A DNA stretch of 64,000 nucleotides from a virus, in IMG/VR virus record IMGVR_UViG_3300037116_000081, positions 1 through 64,000 of that record. The stretch is one strand, 5' to 3'. Positions 14,621 through 23,220 of the stretch are shown here, piece after piece; the stretch's first letter is position 1; every line of letters begins with the position of its first letter. A program made the translations under genes and the position numbers. A model generated the notes under the pieces. It was not told the DNA's origin and ran no database searches. It saw nothing but the letters and a program-made list of their open reading frames with translations.

Positions 14621-15981
14621 GTATCGTATCCTTCATCCCGAAAGCCCTGCGCAAGGACAAGCCACCAGTCCCGATGATTAGTCTGTGTCAAACAACGGCG
14701 CGGCTACCGGACGGCTGGAGAGCGGCGGCACAAGCCTGGAAAGACGCGGCGGACAACCCCGGCGACATCGAGCACGTTATTGTAACGGACGATCCAGCCT
14801 TCAAGGCGGAGCCCATATTCGCGGATACGAAGATCGGCGTGAACAAGGGCCGGCATTCCGCGGTTGACGGCTGGAACACTTCAGCGCAACTCTCAACGGG
14901 AAAGTTCCTCATCACGCTTGCGGATGACTGGTTCCCCTGCCCTCACTGGGATACAGAATTTCTGAAGCTCATCCCGGATCTTGACGGCGAGTACGTTTTG
15001 GAAGTGGACACGGGAGGGAATCCCGGCCTGCTGACATTCTCGCTTCTGACTCGGAAGTATTACGAGCGCTACGGGTATTTTTTCTGGCCTCAGTATCTCG
15101 GCATGTACGCTGACAACGAATTCACGATTGTGGCGCGGCGTGACGGCGTGGTGATCGACGCGAAGCATTTATTCTGCGAACATCGGCACCCGCTCTACGG
15201 CTTCGGCGAGATGGACGAGACTCACAAGCATCAACACCGGCGCGAAGCCTTCGAGGTAGGCGAAGAGGTTTATCGGCGGCGGCTTTTGCATCTCGGGTTC
15301 GCCCAGCAGTATGTTCCGCCCCGCAGTTATTCGATCGCGATTTGTATGCCGGGTGAATCGTTCAAACCGGACTGGGTAGCCAACACTCTGAAGCTCACGA
15401 ACTACATTGCGGCGGAAGCGAGTGTTTTTCCGATGCCTGGCTACGCTCCAAATCCGCACATCGTTCGGCAGGGCATGTCAAGCGAAATCCAAAAGATAGA
15501 GCCGATGCCGGATCTGGTGTTGTGGATTGACCACGATAACCTGGTCGCCCCGATTCACTTCGCGCGGCTGTACGGGGTCCTGAAGGAACATCCGGAGATC
15601 GACGGCGTAGCAGGCTGGTGTTATTGGGGGCAAGAAGAAGGGCCACTCAACATCTCGTGTGGCGTTTATGGCGATGGGCGCCGGCATTATTTCAGCGAAG
15701 CCGAATTGCGGAACGGGCCGGAACTCAGGGAGATTGATTTCACCGGCTTCCCGTGCTTTCTGATGCGCGGCGAGACGCTGAAGAAAGCCGGCAAGAATGC
15801 TTTCGCGCCGATATCGGATGAAACTTTCCCGTACGGTTTCGTTCCGGAAGACCTCGCGTTTTGCAGACGGGCGAAAGAAGCGGGATGTAGGTTCATGGTG
15901 GACCGGACGGTTTACGTCCCCCATCGGAAGGTCCAAACGTTGGAGCCCAGGGAAGGGAATAAAAAGCTTTCAGTTGCGTAG
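14617..15981 (+). CDS. Tandem family-2-like glycosyltransferase
   Basis: 454 residues, GTG start. Two GT-A-like halves: residues about 15-220 (ISLCQTTARLPDGW, TLADDWFPCPHWD) and about 235-454 (YSIAICMPGESFK, DLVLWIDHDNLV, FVPEDLAFCRRAKEAGC). ADD and DHD are candidate metal/nucleotide sites. In phages such enzymes modify virion proteins, DNA or host surface sugars. The location among structural genes favours virion or surface glycosylation. Confidence 0.65.
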   Translation: MSIVSFIPKALRKDKPPVPMISLCQTTARLPDGWRAAAQAWKDAADNPGDIEHVIVTDDPAFKAEPIFADTKIGVNKGRHSAVDGWNTSAQLSTGKFLITLADDWFPCPHWDTEFLKLIPDLDGEYVLEVDTGGNPGLLTFSLLTRKYYERYGYFFWPQYLGMYADNEFTIVARRDGVVIDAKHLFCEHRHPLYGFGEMDETHKHQHRREAFEVGEEVYRRRLLHLGFAQQYVPPRSYSIAICMPGESFKPDWVANTLKLTNYIAAEASVFPMPGYAPNPHIVRQGMSSEIQKIEPMPDLVLWIDHDNLVAPIHFARLYGVLKEHPEIDGVAGWCYWGQEEGPLNISCGVYGDGRRHYFSEAELRNGPELREIDFTGFPCFLMRGETLKKAGKNAFAPISDETFPYGFVPEDLAFCRRAKEAGCRFMVDRTVYVPHRKVQTLEPREGNKKLSVA

Positions 15982-16021
15982 ATGCCCCGGTCAATCGGGA
16001 GCCCTAAAAGGAGAAAGTAGT

Positions 16022-16498
16022 ATGAAGACAAAACATCTCATCGGTTTTCTGGCGGCATTGCTAGTGCTCGCGTTCTTCAGTGTCGCCTTGGTTGTTCACG
16101 ATCAAATTTCCATCCGGACATTGGCCGTGTTTCTCGGATTCGCCTCTTTCGCGTTCGGAACCGTCACTGTGACGTATCAGGTCCCGATCCAAGGAACCAG
16201 CGCGCCCACTGCGGCACAGGTCTACGGGCTCGGACTAATCACGGCTCAAGTCAATAATGCCGACACGGACGCTTCCATCACGATCACGCATAACTTTGGT
16301 CTTGATGCAAACGAATTGGCGGCGCTCTACCCGTTTGTCATCATGAACCAGGATTCAGGCGGAACCACGTTGCCTGTCTACGAAGTTTCGAAGGCTACCA
16401 ACTCGGTGACGATCACGAAGGCGTCAACGTCCGGGACTGGTGGAACCTTCGACGTGTGTATCTGGCGCCCGCCGACGAATCAGAGGCCGCGCGTTTAA
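16022..16498 (+). CDS. Membrane-anchored beta-rich protein
   Basis: 158 residues with a strong SD (AAAGGAGAAAG). Two N-terminal hydrophobic helices (about 5-25 and 33-50), then a beta-rich domain (TVTVTYQVPIQGTSAP, DASITITHNFG, VYEVSKATNSVTITKAS). Likely a virion protein on a membrane. Confidence 0.6.
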   Translation: MKTKHLIGFLAALLVLAFFSVALVVHDQISIRTLAVFLGFASFAFGTVTVTYQVPIQGTSAPTAAQVYGLGLITAQVNNADTDASITITHNFGLDANELAALYPFVIMNQDSGGTTLPVYEVSKATNSVTITKASTSGTGGTFDVCIWRPPTNQRPRV

Positions 16499-16523
16499 GG
16501 CGGCCTGACGCAAGGGAAAACAC

Positions 16524-17390
16524 ATGGCGCAGACCACACGAGAAAGAATTATCGCAAACCGAGGGAAGCGGAAAATGTCTGCAAAGCAAATCCGCATCTT
16601 CGGCACGCGCGCGCAAAAGGCGCGGCTCCGCGGAACGCGGAAGCGCGCAAACTCTTCGCGGTCGAATCATCGCCGTCGATCGCGATCCAACAAGGGCGAG
16701 ATCATAGGTTACACGTTTGCTCAACCGGCAAGCAGAAAGAACAGAGGTAGGAAGATGGCAGCTACAAAGACAAAACGTAGACGCCGTGCCCGCTCCGGTG
16801 GGCATCGCGTTAACCGTCGTCGAAACACTGGGCGTCGGAGAAATTTCGTTCACCATCGCCGTCGCGGCACCATGCGGCGCATGAACCGCGGGCGTCGTCG
16901 GAATCCCGGCATGCTAGGAACGGGGCGAATCTCATCCATCGCGATCAATGCAGTATTCGTGATCGTCGGTGCGGTGGGCTCGAAGCTCCTGGCCCAAATG
17001 GTCCTCGGGACAAACAACACCGGCGTAGTCGGATACGCGGCGAATGCGATCGCGGGCGGCGCAATGTGGTTCGTGGCTGAAAAAGTCATGCACAACACAG
17101 ACGCAGCCAATGGCATCATCGCAGGTACCGCGGTCGAAATCATCCTTCGGTTGATTAACGACTACACGCCGTTCGGTTCCTACGTGGCGGGCCTCGGCAT
17201 GGGCGATTACCAGGCGCAAGCTTGGCTGACTCCCCAGGTCCTGGTTGACCCGTACAAAAACGCCAACATTCAGTGGCCTCAAGGGTTACTCTCGGCCGTA
17301 ACCCCGCCTCCCGCGGCAGTCATGCCGGCTTCGGTCGGCATTGCAAGCGGGATGGGGGATCTCTACGGCGGGAAGTCTTCGCTGTACTAA
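16524..17390 (+). CDS. Arg-rich DNA-binding membrane protein
   Basis: 288 residues. Residues 1-135 are extremely Arg-rich (RRRRARSGGHRVNRRRN, HHRRRGTMRRMNRGRRR). Residues about 140-215 hold two to three helices with Gly/Ala faces, then a Pro-rich end containing AGLGMGDYQ and ASGMGDLYGG, which resemble the operon's Gly-Met-Gly motif. An internal ATG at 16755 with upstream AGAGGTAGG could give a shorter product. It could tether the genome to a membrane or shell. Confidence 0.6.
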   Translation: MAQTTRERIIANRGKRKMSAKQIRIFGTRAQKARLRGTRKRANSSRSNHRRRSRSNKGEIIGYTFAQPASRKNRGRKMAATKTKRRRRARSGGHRVNRRRNTGRRRNFVHHRRRGTMRRMNRGRRRNPGMLGTGRISSIAINAVFVIVGAVGSKLLAQMVLGTNNTGVVGYAANAIAGGAMWFVAEKVMHNTDAANGIIAGTAVEIILRLINDYTPFGSYVAGLGMGDYQAQAWLTPQVLVDPYKNANIQWPQGLLSAVTPPPAAVMPASVGIASGMGDLYGGKSSLY

Positions 17391-17407
17391 AAAGTTGAAG
17401 TAAGCGG

Positions 17408-17440
17408 GCGCGGCTCTTAATCCAGCGGGAGGGGCCGCGC
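17408..17440 (+). terminator. GC-rich hairpin before the capsid-candidate gene
   Basis: Inverted repeat GCGCGGC/GCCGCGC in the 99-base gap after 17390. There is no U-run, so it may be an mRNA-stabilising or processing hairpin that sets apart a highly expressed gene. Confidence 0.35.
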
Positions 17441-17489
17441 GCGCAAAATCCCGCTGGGCAAAATCTTTACGAAAGAAGGAAAATTTCTC

Positions 17490-18173
17490 ATGGCATATGG
17501 CGCAAACGGCCAGATCCCAACTGCTGAAGAAGCTCAGGGCAGAAACACAAACTCGATCATGCAGGGCTTTGTTGATCGTGGCCCCTGGCAGTATTGGGAC
17601 GACATCTATTTCGCAAATGCGACGGTAGTTCCGCCGCAAATCCAAATCTTTCAAAACGCCATTGGGCAACAGAACCCCCAAGGCGCAGTAGGCGGTCCCA
17701 CCAACGGCGTGGCGAAAACCAAGCTCCAAACGAACTTGACTCGCCCCGCTTCGAGCGGGCTCCCGCCTCCCCGTTGTCTTTTGCTTCTGGCCATTGGGTT
17801 CGAGTTCTCCTCGAACTTCTTGAAGCCGGATATCGACGCGATTCTCAACTCCTGTTACATGGAGTTCCGCATCGACGACAAGATTTTCCACGAAGGGTGG
17901 CTCGTAACCTTTCCGGCCGGTGCGGGGCTCATGGGAGTCACGCAAAATTCGGGCGAGTCCGTGTACACGTGCGGATTCCCGGCTCCCCAGGCTCAACGGC
18001 GGTACGCTGACTGGGCCAAGTACATTGCTCCGCTTCAGCAGTTCTCCATGGTGCTGAATTTCGGCGGCGGCGGCGTGGCGGCCCCGACTATCGGAACCGG
18101 ATTGACGACCATCAACTATCCTGGCAACCTACGAGTTGTCTTGGATGGCTTGACAGATCGGTCGGTTCAGTAA
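17490..18173 (+). CDS. Candidate major capsid or shell protein
   Basis: 227 residues, SD AGAAGGAAA. Beta-rich throughout: IGFEFSSNFLKPDIDAIL, YMEFRIDDKIFHEGWLV, FPAGAGLMG, IAPLQQFSMVLNFGG, NLRVVLDGLTDRSVQ. Its own hairpin upstream and a terminator-like hairpin downstream suggest separate, high expression, as usual for a major structural protein. The pattern could fit a jelly-roll fold, but I recognise no specific family; confidence in the capsid role is low. Confidence 0.4.
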   Translation: MAYGANGQIPTAEEAQGRNTNSIMQGFVDRGPWQYWDDIYFANATVVPPQIQIFQNAIGQQNPQGAVGGPTNGVAKTKLQTNLTRPASSGLPPPRCLLLLAIGFEFSSNFLKPDIDAILNSCYMEFRIDDKIFHEGWLVTFPAGAGLMGVTQNSGESVYTCGFPAPQAQRRYADWAKYIAPLQQFSMVLNFGGGGVAAPTIGTGLTTINYPGNLRVVLDGLTDRSVQ

Positions 18174-18223
18174 CACACTAGGGCAACGGTTCAAGCGGTC
18201 GTACTCGAATCGCAAGAGAACCG

Positions 18224-18259
18224 GGGGCTGGTGGATCTTTCGCGGACCTCATCAGCCCC
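18224..18259 (+). terminator. Terminator-like hairpin after the capsid candidate
   Basis: GGGGCTGGTG pairs with CATCAGCCCC over a 16-base loop, followed within a few bases by a TTAAAAGTTTTATT stretch. Plausible intrinsic or partial terminator. Confidence 0.45.
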
Positions 18260-18285
18260 GCTCACTTAAAAGTTTTATTCGTCTT

Positions 18286-18307
18286 GCGCTGCTCTGGAAT
18301 GCAGCGC
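18286..18307. repeat. Palindromic junction element E8
   Basis: Stem GCGCTGC/GCAGCGC, loop TCTGGAAT. The flank GGAGAAAGG is the SD for the 53-residue gene at 18325. Confidence 0.85.
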
Positions 18308-18324
18308 GGAGAAAGGTCGATCAA

Positions 18325-18486
18325 ATGTGTGGATGCAACAGCGCTCTTACACCGCAATGGGGCGGGGTGTCTTTGCCGACCGATCCGATGGAGCGTGCCC
18401 GCTATGTAAGTGCGCTGCTAAAGGGATACACGCAACTCCAGATTGACGAAGATCCGATCCTGAAATATTTGCAGGTACACGGATGA
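18325..18486 (+). CDS. 53-residue hypothetical protein
   Basis: Starts MCGCNSALTPQWGG, where the cysteines could be lipidated or bind metal, then a helical segment (DPMERARYVSALLKG). Its SD comes from element E8 and its stop overlaps the start of the next mini-ORF, which supports a real gene. Confidence 0.55.
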   Translation: MCGCNSALTPQWGGVSLPTDPMERARYVSALLKGYTQLQIDEDPILKYLQVHG

Positions 18487-18548
18487 AACGAAATTCGAAT
18501 GCGCTGCTACTCCAGTGCAGCGCGAAACGGAAAATGGAGAGCGAGTAA
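18483..18548 (+). CDS. Mini-ORF spanning element E9
   Basis: 21 codons from an ATG overlapping the previous stop (ATGA) through E9 to a TAA overlapping the next ATG (TAATG). Confidence 0.55.
   Translation: MKRNSNALLLQCSAKRKMESE
18501..18523. repeat. Palindromic junction element E9
   Basis: Stem GCGCTGC/GCAGCGC, loop TACTCCAGT. Downstream GGAGAGCGAG is the SD for the gene at 18548. Confidence 0.88.
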
Positions 18549-19204
18549 TGTACGTCACTTCCGACATGGCATGTAACCAGCCGAACAGCGCTACTCCAAT
18601 GAGTCAAGCGCGGATCACGGCACAGAACAACCGTGTCGCGAGAGTCGGCAGTCAATTCGAAAACGGCAACGCAATCTTGAGCAACCTGGTTCAGAAACTC
18701 GGCGGGATAGGAATCGGGAACCCTCCGGGGACTTCACCACGAACCACTACCCCAACATTTGTGAATTCGCCGTCATGCTCAACCGCGGTACTCACTGGTG
18801 GCGGAATCTACGGCCGGCGTCTTCCGGTTCTTGGCGGACCAACTGGCCAGCCGATGTTGCAACCTGACGGGACGTGGGCACTCCCCGCGACTCCGGGCGC
18901 CCCTTCTCTCGCTACAGTGGGAGCCTCAACGAACGGCGCAAGTTTAGTAAGCACGGCTCCCGCGGTCCCTGCGGTTGCGAACGCGGCAACCATCGGATTA
19001 GAGAACAACGTCCCTGGTGGATCGAGCCCCGGAATAACTCCTACGACTTTAGGCGGCGGCGGACTATATGACGGAACGGGTTACTGCGCGGCAAACCGTC
19101 CGAGCATTCCAGCGCAACCGGGTGGGGCAGACGTCAATCCGATGTGGCTATTAGGTGGATTACTTTTCATCGTCGGCATAAGCGCAATGATGGGCAAAAA
19201 CTGA
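18548..19204 (+). CDS. Tail-anchored stalk-like virion-operon protein
   Basis: 218 residues. Helical N-terminus with MSQARITAQNNRVARVG, LGGIGIGNPPG near residue 57, long Thr/Pro/Gly/Ala region, then NPMWLLGGLLFIVG and an MMGKN end. It has the same end structure as the array at 9.6-13.2 kb, so is probably the same class of anchored protein. Confidence 0.6.
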   Translation: MYVTSDMACNQPNSATPMSQARITAQNNRVARVGSQFENGNAILSNLVQKLGGIGIGNPPGTSPRTTTPTFVNSPSCSTAVLTGGGIYGRRLPVLGGPTGQPMLQPDGTWALPATPGAPSLATVGASTNGASLVSTAPAVPAVANAATIGLENNVPGGSSPGITPTTLGGGGLYDGTGYCAANRPSIPAQPGGADVNPMWLLGGLLFIVGISAMMGKN

Positions 19205-19636
19205 ATGAGACTCGCAAACCTCACCGATTACCAGTTGCAGGGCTGTAACCGTTGGCAACTTCCAAACGGAGCCATCAAGCTCGCTATTGCTCGAGTGATC
19301 CCGTTTTATCAGTTCATCAACGCTACCCAAGTTTTGAACGATCTCGAAGTAGGCACACCCCCAGATCACGACTTCGTGTGCAAGGTTGTCAGCTCAACCG
19401 GAGTAACACCAGGGACTTTAGTGCAGATTCAGTGGCCTGATGGCCGCTACTTGTCAAATCCGGGCGTCGATTTCTTCAGCTTTGTCGGCACCGGGCGGCG
19501 CGGAAGGTTGATTTCCCCGCATAAATTCATGCCCAAAAATTCGAAAATACGCATCAATCTGGATAATTCCCTGGTGGCGTCGAATGCCAACATGGAGATA
19601 TATTTTGAAGGCGTAATTCTGGTGGACATGGTATGA
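19205..19636 (+). CDS. Beta-sandwich virion protein, single domain
   Basis: 143 residues. Beta-rich (HDFVCKVVSSTGVTPGTLVQ, SKIRINLDNSLVASNANMEI) and closing with YFEGVILVDM, the same kind of final strand as its neighbours. First of the beta-protein run; ATGA overlap with the next. Confidence 0.55.
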   Translation: MRLANLTDYQLQGCNRWQLPNGAIKLAIARVIPFYQFINATQVLNDLEVGTPPDHDFVCKVVSSTGVTPGTLVQIQWPDGRYLSNPGVDFFSFVGTGRRGRLISPHKFMPKNSKIRINLDNSLVASNANMEIYFEGVILVDMV

Positions 19637-20559
19637 CAGGGAATCCATACGCGCCGTCCTGGATGGGCTACACGCCCGTCATTGCGGGAGTCGAAGACTT
19701 CGAATTCGATCTCGACTTACAACCCGTTGCGGTCCCGGCCGGCTCGTTTGTTCTTGGGACTGCGCTCGCGGTTGACGTTGACGCGGATTATCTCGTCAGA
19801 GAGATGCAGTTTTTCGTTACCGCGGTCACGATTGACGGCGGAGCTGCGCCAGCCACGGCTTTAGCTTCTGATATCCGCGTGCGCATCCGAGATGGACAGG
19901 GCAGGCTGTTTACATCCGACTTCATTCCGATAGCGGATCTAAGCGGGCCGCTCTGTCCACCGTGGCCAGTACGGCGCGGTTCGGTGCTTCTGATCGACTA
20001 CCAGAACATCAATACGACCGCCTCAGAAATCGCCACAGTCTGGATGCTGCTGAAGGGCTGGAAACGGAATCCATGTCCCGGCACGAAGGCTTTCACCCCT
20101 CCGTACGTCCCGATGTATCGGCAATACCCGACACCGCAACCGGGGACCGAATTTGAAGACTTTGAATATCCCTTCACGTTCACCGAACCCGGCGCGATCG
20201 ATCTTCTGAAAATCCCATTGCAGACGGATAACGACGCGGATTTCTGGTGGTGCGGAATCTCAGGGGATTGGAACACGGCTAACAACGATGTCGCTGTAGT
20301 CGGAAGTGTGGGCGTCACGTTTTACGACGCGATCGGCTTGCCTATGATGCAAGCGAGACTCTTGAATCCGTGGGGCTCACTGGTTGGACCGTTGTTCCGC
20401 GAGTCCGTCTTTTCCTCAGGCGGCGGGAGACCCGCTGGCTTCTTGCCTGCGATCTTCATTCCGAGGGGCGGGGTTATCCAGGTGGATATGAGTTTCGGCC
20501 AAGCTGCGACGTTGCGGTTCTCGCTTCGCGGGAAGAAAATCTACGGAGCCTGCAAATGA
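19633..20559 (+). CDS. Two-domain beta-sandwich virion protein
   Basis: 308 residues with two copies of one domain. Copy 1 (about 15-145) has YLVREMQFFVTAVTIDGG, VRIRDGQGRLFTSDFIPI, VRRGSVLLIDYQN and VWMLLKGWKR. Copy 2 (about 165-305) has DADFWWCGISG, PAIFIPRGGVIQVDMSF and RFSLRGKKIYG. The pattern of a hydrophobic strand then a G-x-K end recurs in the following genes. Probably spike, vertex or decoration proteins. Confidence 0.6.
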   Translation: MTGNPYAPSWMGYTPVIAGVEDFEFDLDLQPVAVPAGSFVLGTALAVDVDADYLVREMQFFVTAVTIDGGAAPATALASDIRVRIRDGQGRLFTSDFIPIADLSGPLCPPWPVRRGSVLLIDYQNINTTASEIATVWMLLKGWKRNPCPGTKAFTPPYVPMYRQYPTPQPGTEFEDFEYPFTFTEPGAIDLLKIPLQTDNDADFWWCGISGDWNTANNDVAVVGSVGVTFYDAIGLPMMQARLLNPWGSLVGPLFRESVFSSGGGRPAGFLPAIFIPRGGVIQVDMSFGQAATLRFSLRGKKIYGACK

Positions 20560-21365
20560 TCGAGCGGCCACAGTGGTACAGCTTCTCTTATGTCAACACC
20601 GCTTTGGCGGCGGGCGCGCAGCGTCTTTATCAGGAGTTGACGCTCGACACTGACGCGCCGTTCCGAATGACAGGCGTTGCGGTGTACGTCTTCAATTCAG
20701 CAGGCGTTCCGCTAGGACCGGCGGGTAACGTTGGGGTGACGTTGCGGTTCACGATGCCGGATTTATCGTGGATTCAAAAACATCTCGACTCCGCGCAACT
20801 TGTGAATACCTACGACGCGCAAGCGGTTAATGGTGCGGGTGGTCTGACGGCTCCCTACTACGCTTACTTTTCTCCGCTCGGGAAAAACCTTTTCTATCAG
20901 ACAGGCTCGCGTATCGTGATTGACTTCGCGGAACTCGCGGGAATCACAGACGCCGTGGTGATGATTGTTTTCCTCGGGACCAAACTCTACGGCGATGGTT
21001 CGGTGTGGTGGCCGATTCATGACCCGACGAAACCAGCTCGGCCTTATATCGGTTACTCAGTGCAGTTCGATCCGACCAAACTTCCGTTGTATAACATTCC
21101 GTTGAGCATCAACCCGGATGCGGATTTCGCTTGGCAGTGCGGCGCCCAAACATCGCAACCCGCGGCGGCTCTTTCGCCGGTAGGGGCAATCCGGAACATC
21201 GGGATCAAGGTCAAAGACTGGACGGGAAAGTATTACATGAACGACTACATCCCGCTCGATCTGATCTTTGGCTTCGACAATTCTCAAACGCCCGGCTTGT
21301 TGTACCCTGAAATCTACATTCCGAAAAATCAATTGCTCTACATGGATCTGGAGACCTTGGGATAA
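20556..21365 (+). CDS. Two-domain beta-sandwich virion protein
   Basis: 269 residues. Domain 1 (about 5-145) ends VVMIVFLGTKLYGDGS; domain 2 (about 160-269) has NPDADFAWQCGAQ, IGIKVKDWTGKYYMNDYIPL, EIYIPKNQLLYMDLE and then stops without the usual last strand. The next ORF begins with FLFNNKIIGSGG, which looks like that missing strand, so the domain may be split over two genes. TAATG junction. Confidence 0.55.
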   Translation: MIERPQWYSFSYVNTALAAGAQRLYQELTLDTDAPFRMTGVAVYVFNSAGVPLGPAGNVGVTLRFTMPDLSWIQKHLDSAQLVNTYDAQAVNGAGGLTAPYYAYFSPLGKNLFYQTGSRIVIDFAELAGITDAVVMIVFLGTKLYGDGSVWWPIHDPTKPARPYIGYSVQFDPTKLPLYNIPLSINPDADFAWQCGAQTSQPAAALSPVGAIRNIGIKVKDWTGKYYMNDYIPLDLIFGFDNSQTPGLLYPEIYIPKNQLLYMDLETLG

Positions 21366-22594
21366 TGGGCGGATTTCTATTCAATAACAAGATAATCGGC
21401 AGCGGCGGCTATCCGCAGAGCGATCAGTTTGGGATTTTCATGACGCCGATCAACGGGCCTGACGGCAGTACCTACCCACCAGGTGGAGCCGTTTTAGCTT
21501 CGCTTGCCGTGTGCGCTCCATTAAGCAGCGGGAGCGGTGCCGGATATGCCGCAGCAATAGTATTGCAACGGCAAGGTTATCCGGGCGGCTGGCTGAATCA
21601 ACTGGATTTGATTCCGGGCACGGGCGTGGACGCGACAGCAACGGCGGGTTTCCCCGGACTGAGCGGAAACACTGCCATCATCAGCTACTATGTGTCCGGC
21701 GTGTTTCCAAACGGCGCGGCATTCGCTTGCGTGAGAAATTCTGTCGGGGTGTGGAGCATTCAGCAGCAATTGGTCCCTGGCGACGGCGCTCCGCAGCAAA
21801 ATTACGGCTTCACATGCTCTATCTTTGGAAATATCGCAGTGATTGCGTCAACGGTGGGAGACGGCCCCGCTATCTATGTGTTTCTGCGAACCGGGACCAC
21901 GTGGACGCAGGTCCAGCAGTTCCAACCGGGCGACATAGGGCCGAGTGACGATCTTGCGGTAGCGGCGATGACCGCGAACCAATTGTTTCTGAGCGCGAAT
22001 GAGCAGAACACGAACACCGGCGCGGTGTACGTTTACACTCTCGTGGGCGGGCAATACCAGTTCACTCAGAAACTTGTTGGAGCTTCGGCCAATGATTTCT
22101 TCGGCGTTAATGTGAGCTGCGACGGGAACACGCTGGTAATCGGCGGCGGCTTCAGTACCACTGGCAAAGCTTACGTCTACACCAAAGCTGGATCAGCATG
22201 GGCAATTTTGCAGACGCTCGTAGGATCAGACAGCTTGAGCGGAGACAGGTTCGGCGAAGGCGTTGCGGTATCTGGAACGTTGATGGCTGTAGGGGCTCCT
22301 ATTGCTACGGTAGGCGGACATGCTATTGCCGGCGCGGCCTACGTCTTTCAATTGATCGCGGGGGTTTGGACCCAAACGCAAAAGCTCACAGCGCCCGTGC
22401 CGGCAGCCAACACCTATTTCGGTTTGTCGGCAGGAGCCATTGCCGGATCACCTTCTTGGATCGCAGTGGGCGCTCCGGCGATCGCGAACGCGGCAGTAGA
22501 AGGCGCGGCGTACTTTTTCTACGGCCCTGCAATCGCGCCTGTAGCTGATCCCTTCGTGACCCTGACATTCAAAGGACAGAAGGTGTACGCATGA
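21365..22594 (+). CDS. FG-GAP beta-propeller inserted in a beta-sandwich frame
   Basis: 409 residues. The middle (about 60-385) has repeated blades of the form GAVYVYTL...WTQ.QKL..........FG.....G..L.VG, typical of FG-GAP/integrin-like propellers, and the C-terminus returns to DPFVTLTFKGQKVYA, the domain-closing strand of the neighbours. Propellers of this kind bind ligands or sugars, so a receptor-binding role is plausible. Confidence 0.6.
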   Translation: MGGFLFNNKIIGSGGYPQSDQFGIFMTPINGPDGSTYPPGGAVLASLAVCAPLSSGSGAGYAAAIVLQRQGYPGGWLNQLDLIPGTGVDATATAGFPGLSGNTAIISYYVSGVFPNGAAFACVRNSVGVWSIQQQLVPGDGAPQQNYGFTCSIFGNIAVIASTVGDGPAIYVFLRTGTTWTQVQQFQPGDIGPSDDLAVAAMTANQLFLSANEQNTNTGAVYVYTLVGGQYQFTQKLVGASANDFFGVNVSCDGNTLVIGGGFSTTGKAYVYTKAGSAWAILQTLVGSDSLSGDRFGEGVAVSGTLMAVGAPIATVGGHAIAGAAYVFQLIAGVWTQTQKLTAPVPAANTYFGLSAGAIAGSPSWIAVGAPAIANAAVEGAAYFFYGPAIAPVADPFVTLTFKGQKVYA

Positions 22595-23217
22595 GCGCAG
22601 GCGCTTACTGCACATTCCCGGCACTGCCGCCGTTCAACCCCCTTCGGCTCGCGTCAAATTATCGCGACGGCTACGGAGATCCGCACGCACTCTTGACCGA
22701 GCTTACGGACGCGGTCATCGCATCTGGCTGCTACGTGCCGAGAATCTTTCACGCACCTGACACGTCTGTCGATAACGAGATTCTGCAAACCAACAGATTT
22801 CTCGAATACGCTTTGGCCTTACCGATCGGCTCTTTCATTCTGGCCTACCTACACGGATACACGGCGGCTCCCAGTGCGAACGTTACCGATCCTCCGGTCG
22901 CCTCAGGCTTTCGAGTTCAAATCACGGACATCAAGCCGAACTATAAGTTTTTCGGCAAGCCGGTCCCTGAAGCATTCTTTCTGAATGACATCCCGAGCGC
23001 GAATCCGAACAGCGTGCTTTCGCCAAATTTGTTGTCAGTCCAAAACCAGAGCGCGCGATTGTTGACAGCTCCATATCCCGTGACGGCGCCTGGAATTTTC
23101 AAGATCGAATTCTGGAATATCCTCACAACGGGGAATGTCTCGGCAACGTTGAACCCGAACGTCAGGCTGTCGTTTTTAGTTGCCATCCCTGACCCGGATT
23201 TGAAGGTGGGATCATAA
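22591..23217 (+). CDS. Beta-sandwich virion protein
   Basis: 208 residues. GSFILAYLHGYTAAPS, GFRVQITDIKPNYKFFG, IFKIEFWNILTTGN and VRLSFLVAIPDPDLK follow the neighbours' domain plan. Overlaps the previous gene by ATGA. Probable capsid-exterior or spike component. Confidence 0.55.
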   Translation: MSAGAYCTFPALPPFNPLRLASNYRDGYGDPHALLTELTDAVIASGCYVPRIFHAPDTSVDNEILQTNRFLEYALALPIGSFILAYLHGYTAAPSANVTDPPVASGFRVQITDIKPNYKFFGKPVPEAFFLNDIPSANPNSVLSPNLLSVQNQSARLLTAPYPVTAPGIFKIEFWNILTTGNVSATLNPNVRLSFLVAIPDPDLKVGS

Positions 23218-23220
23218 ACC

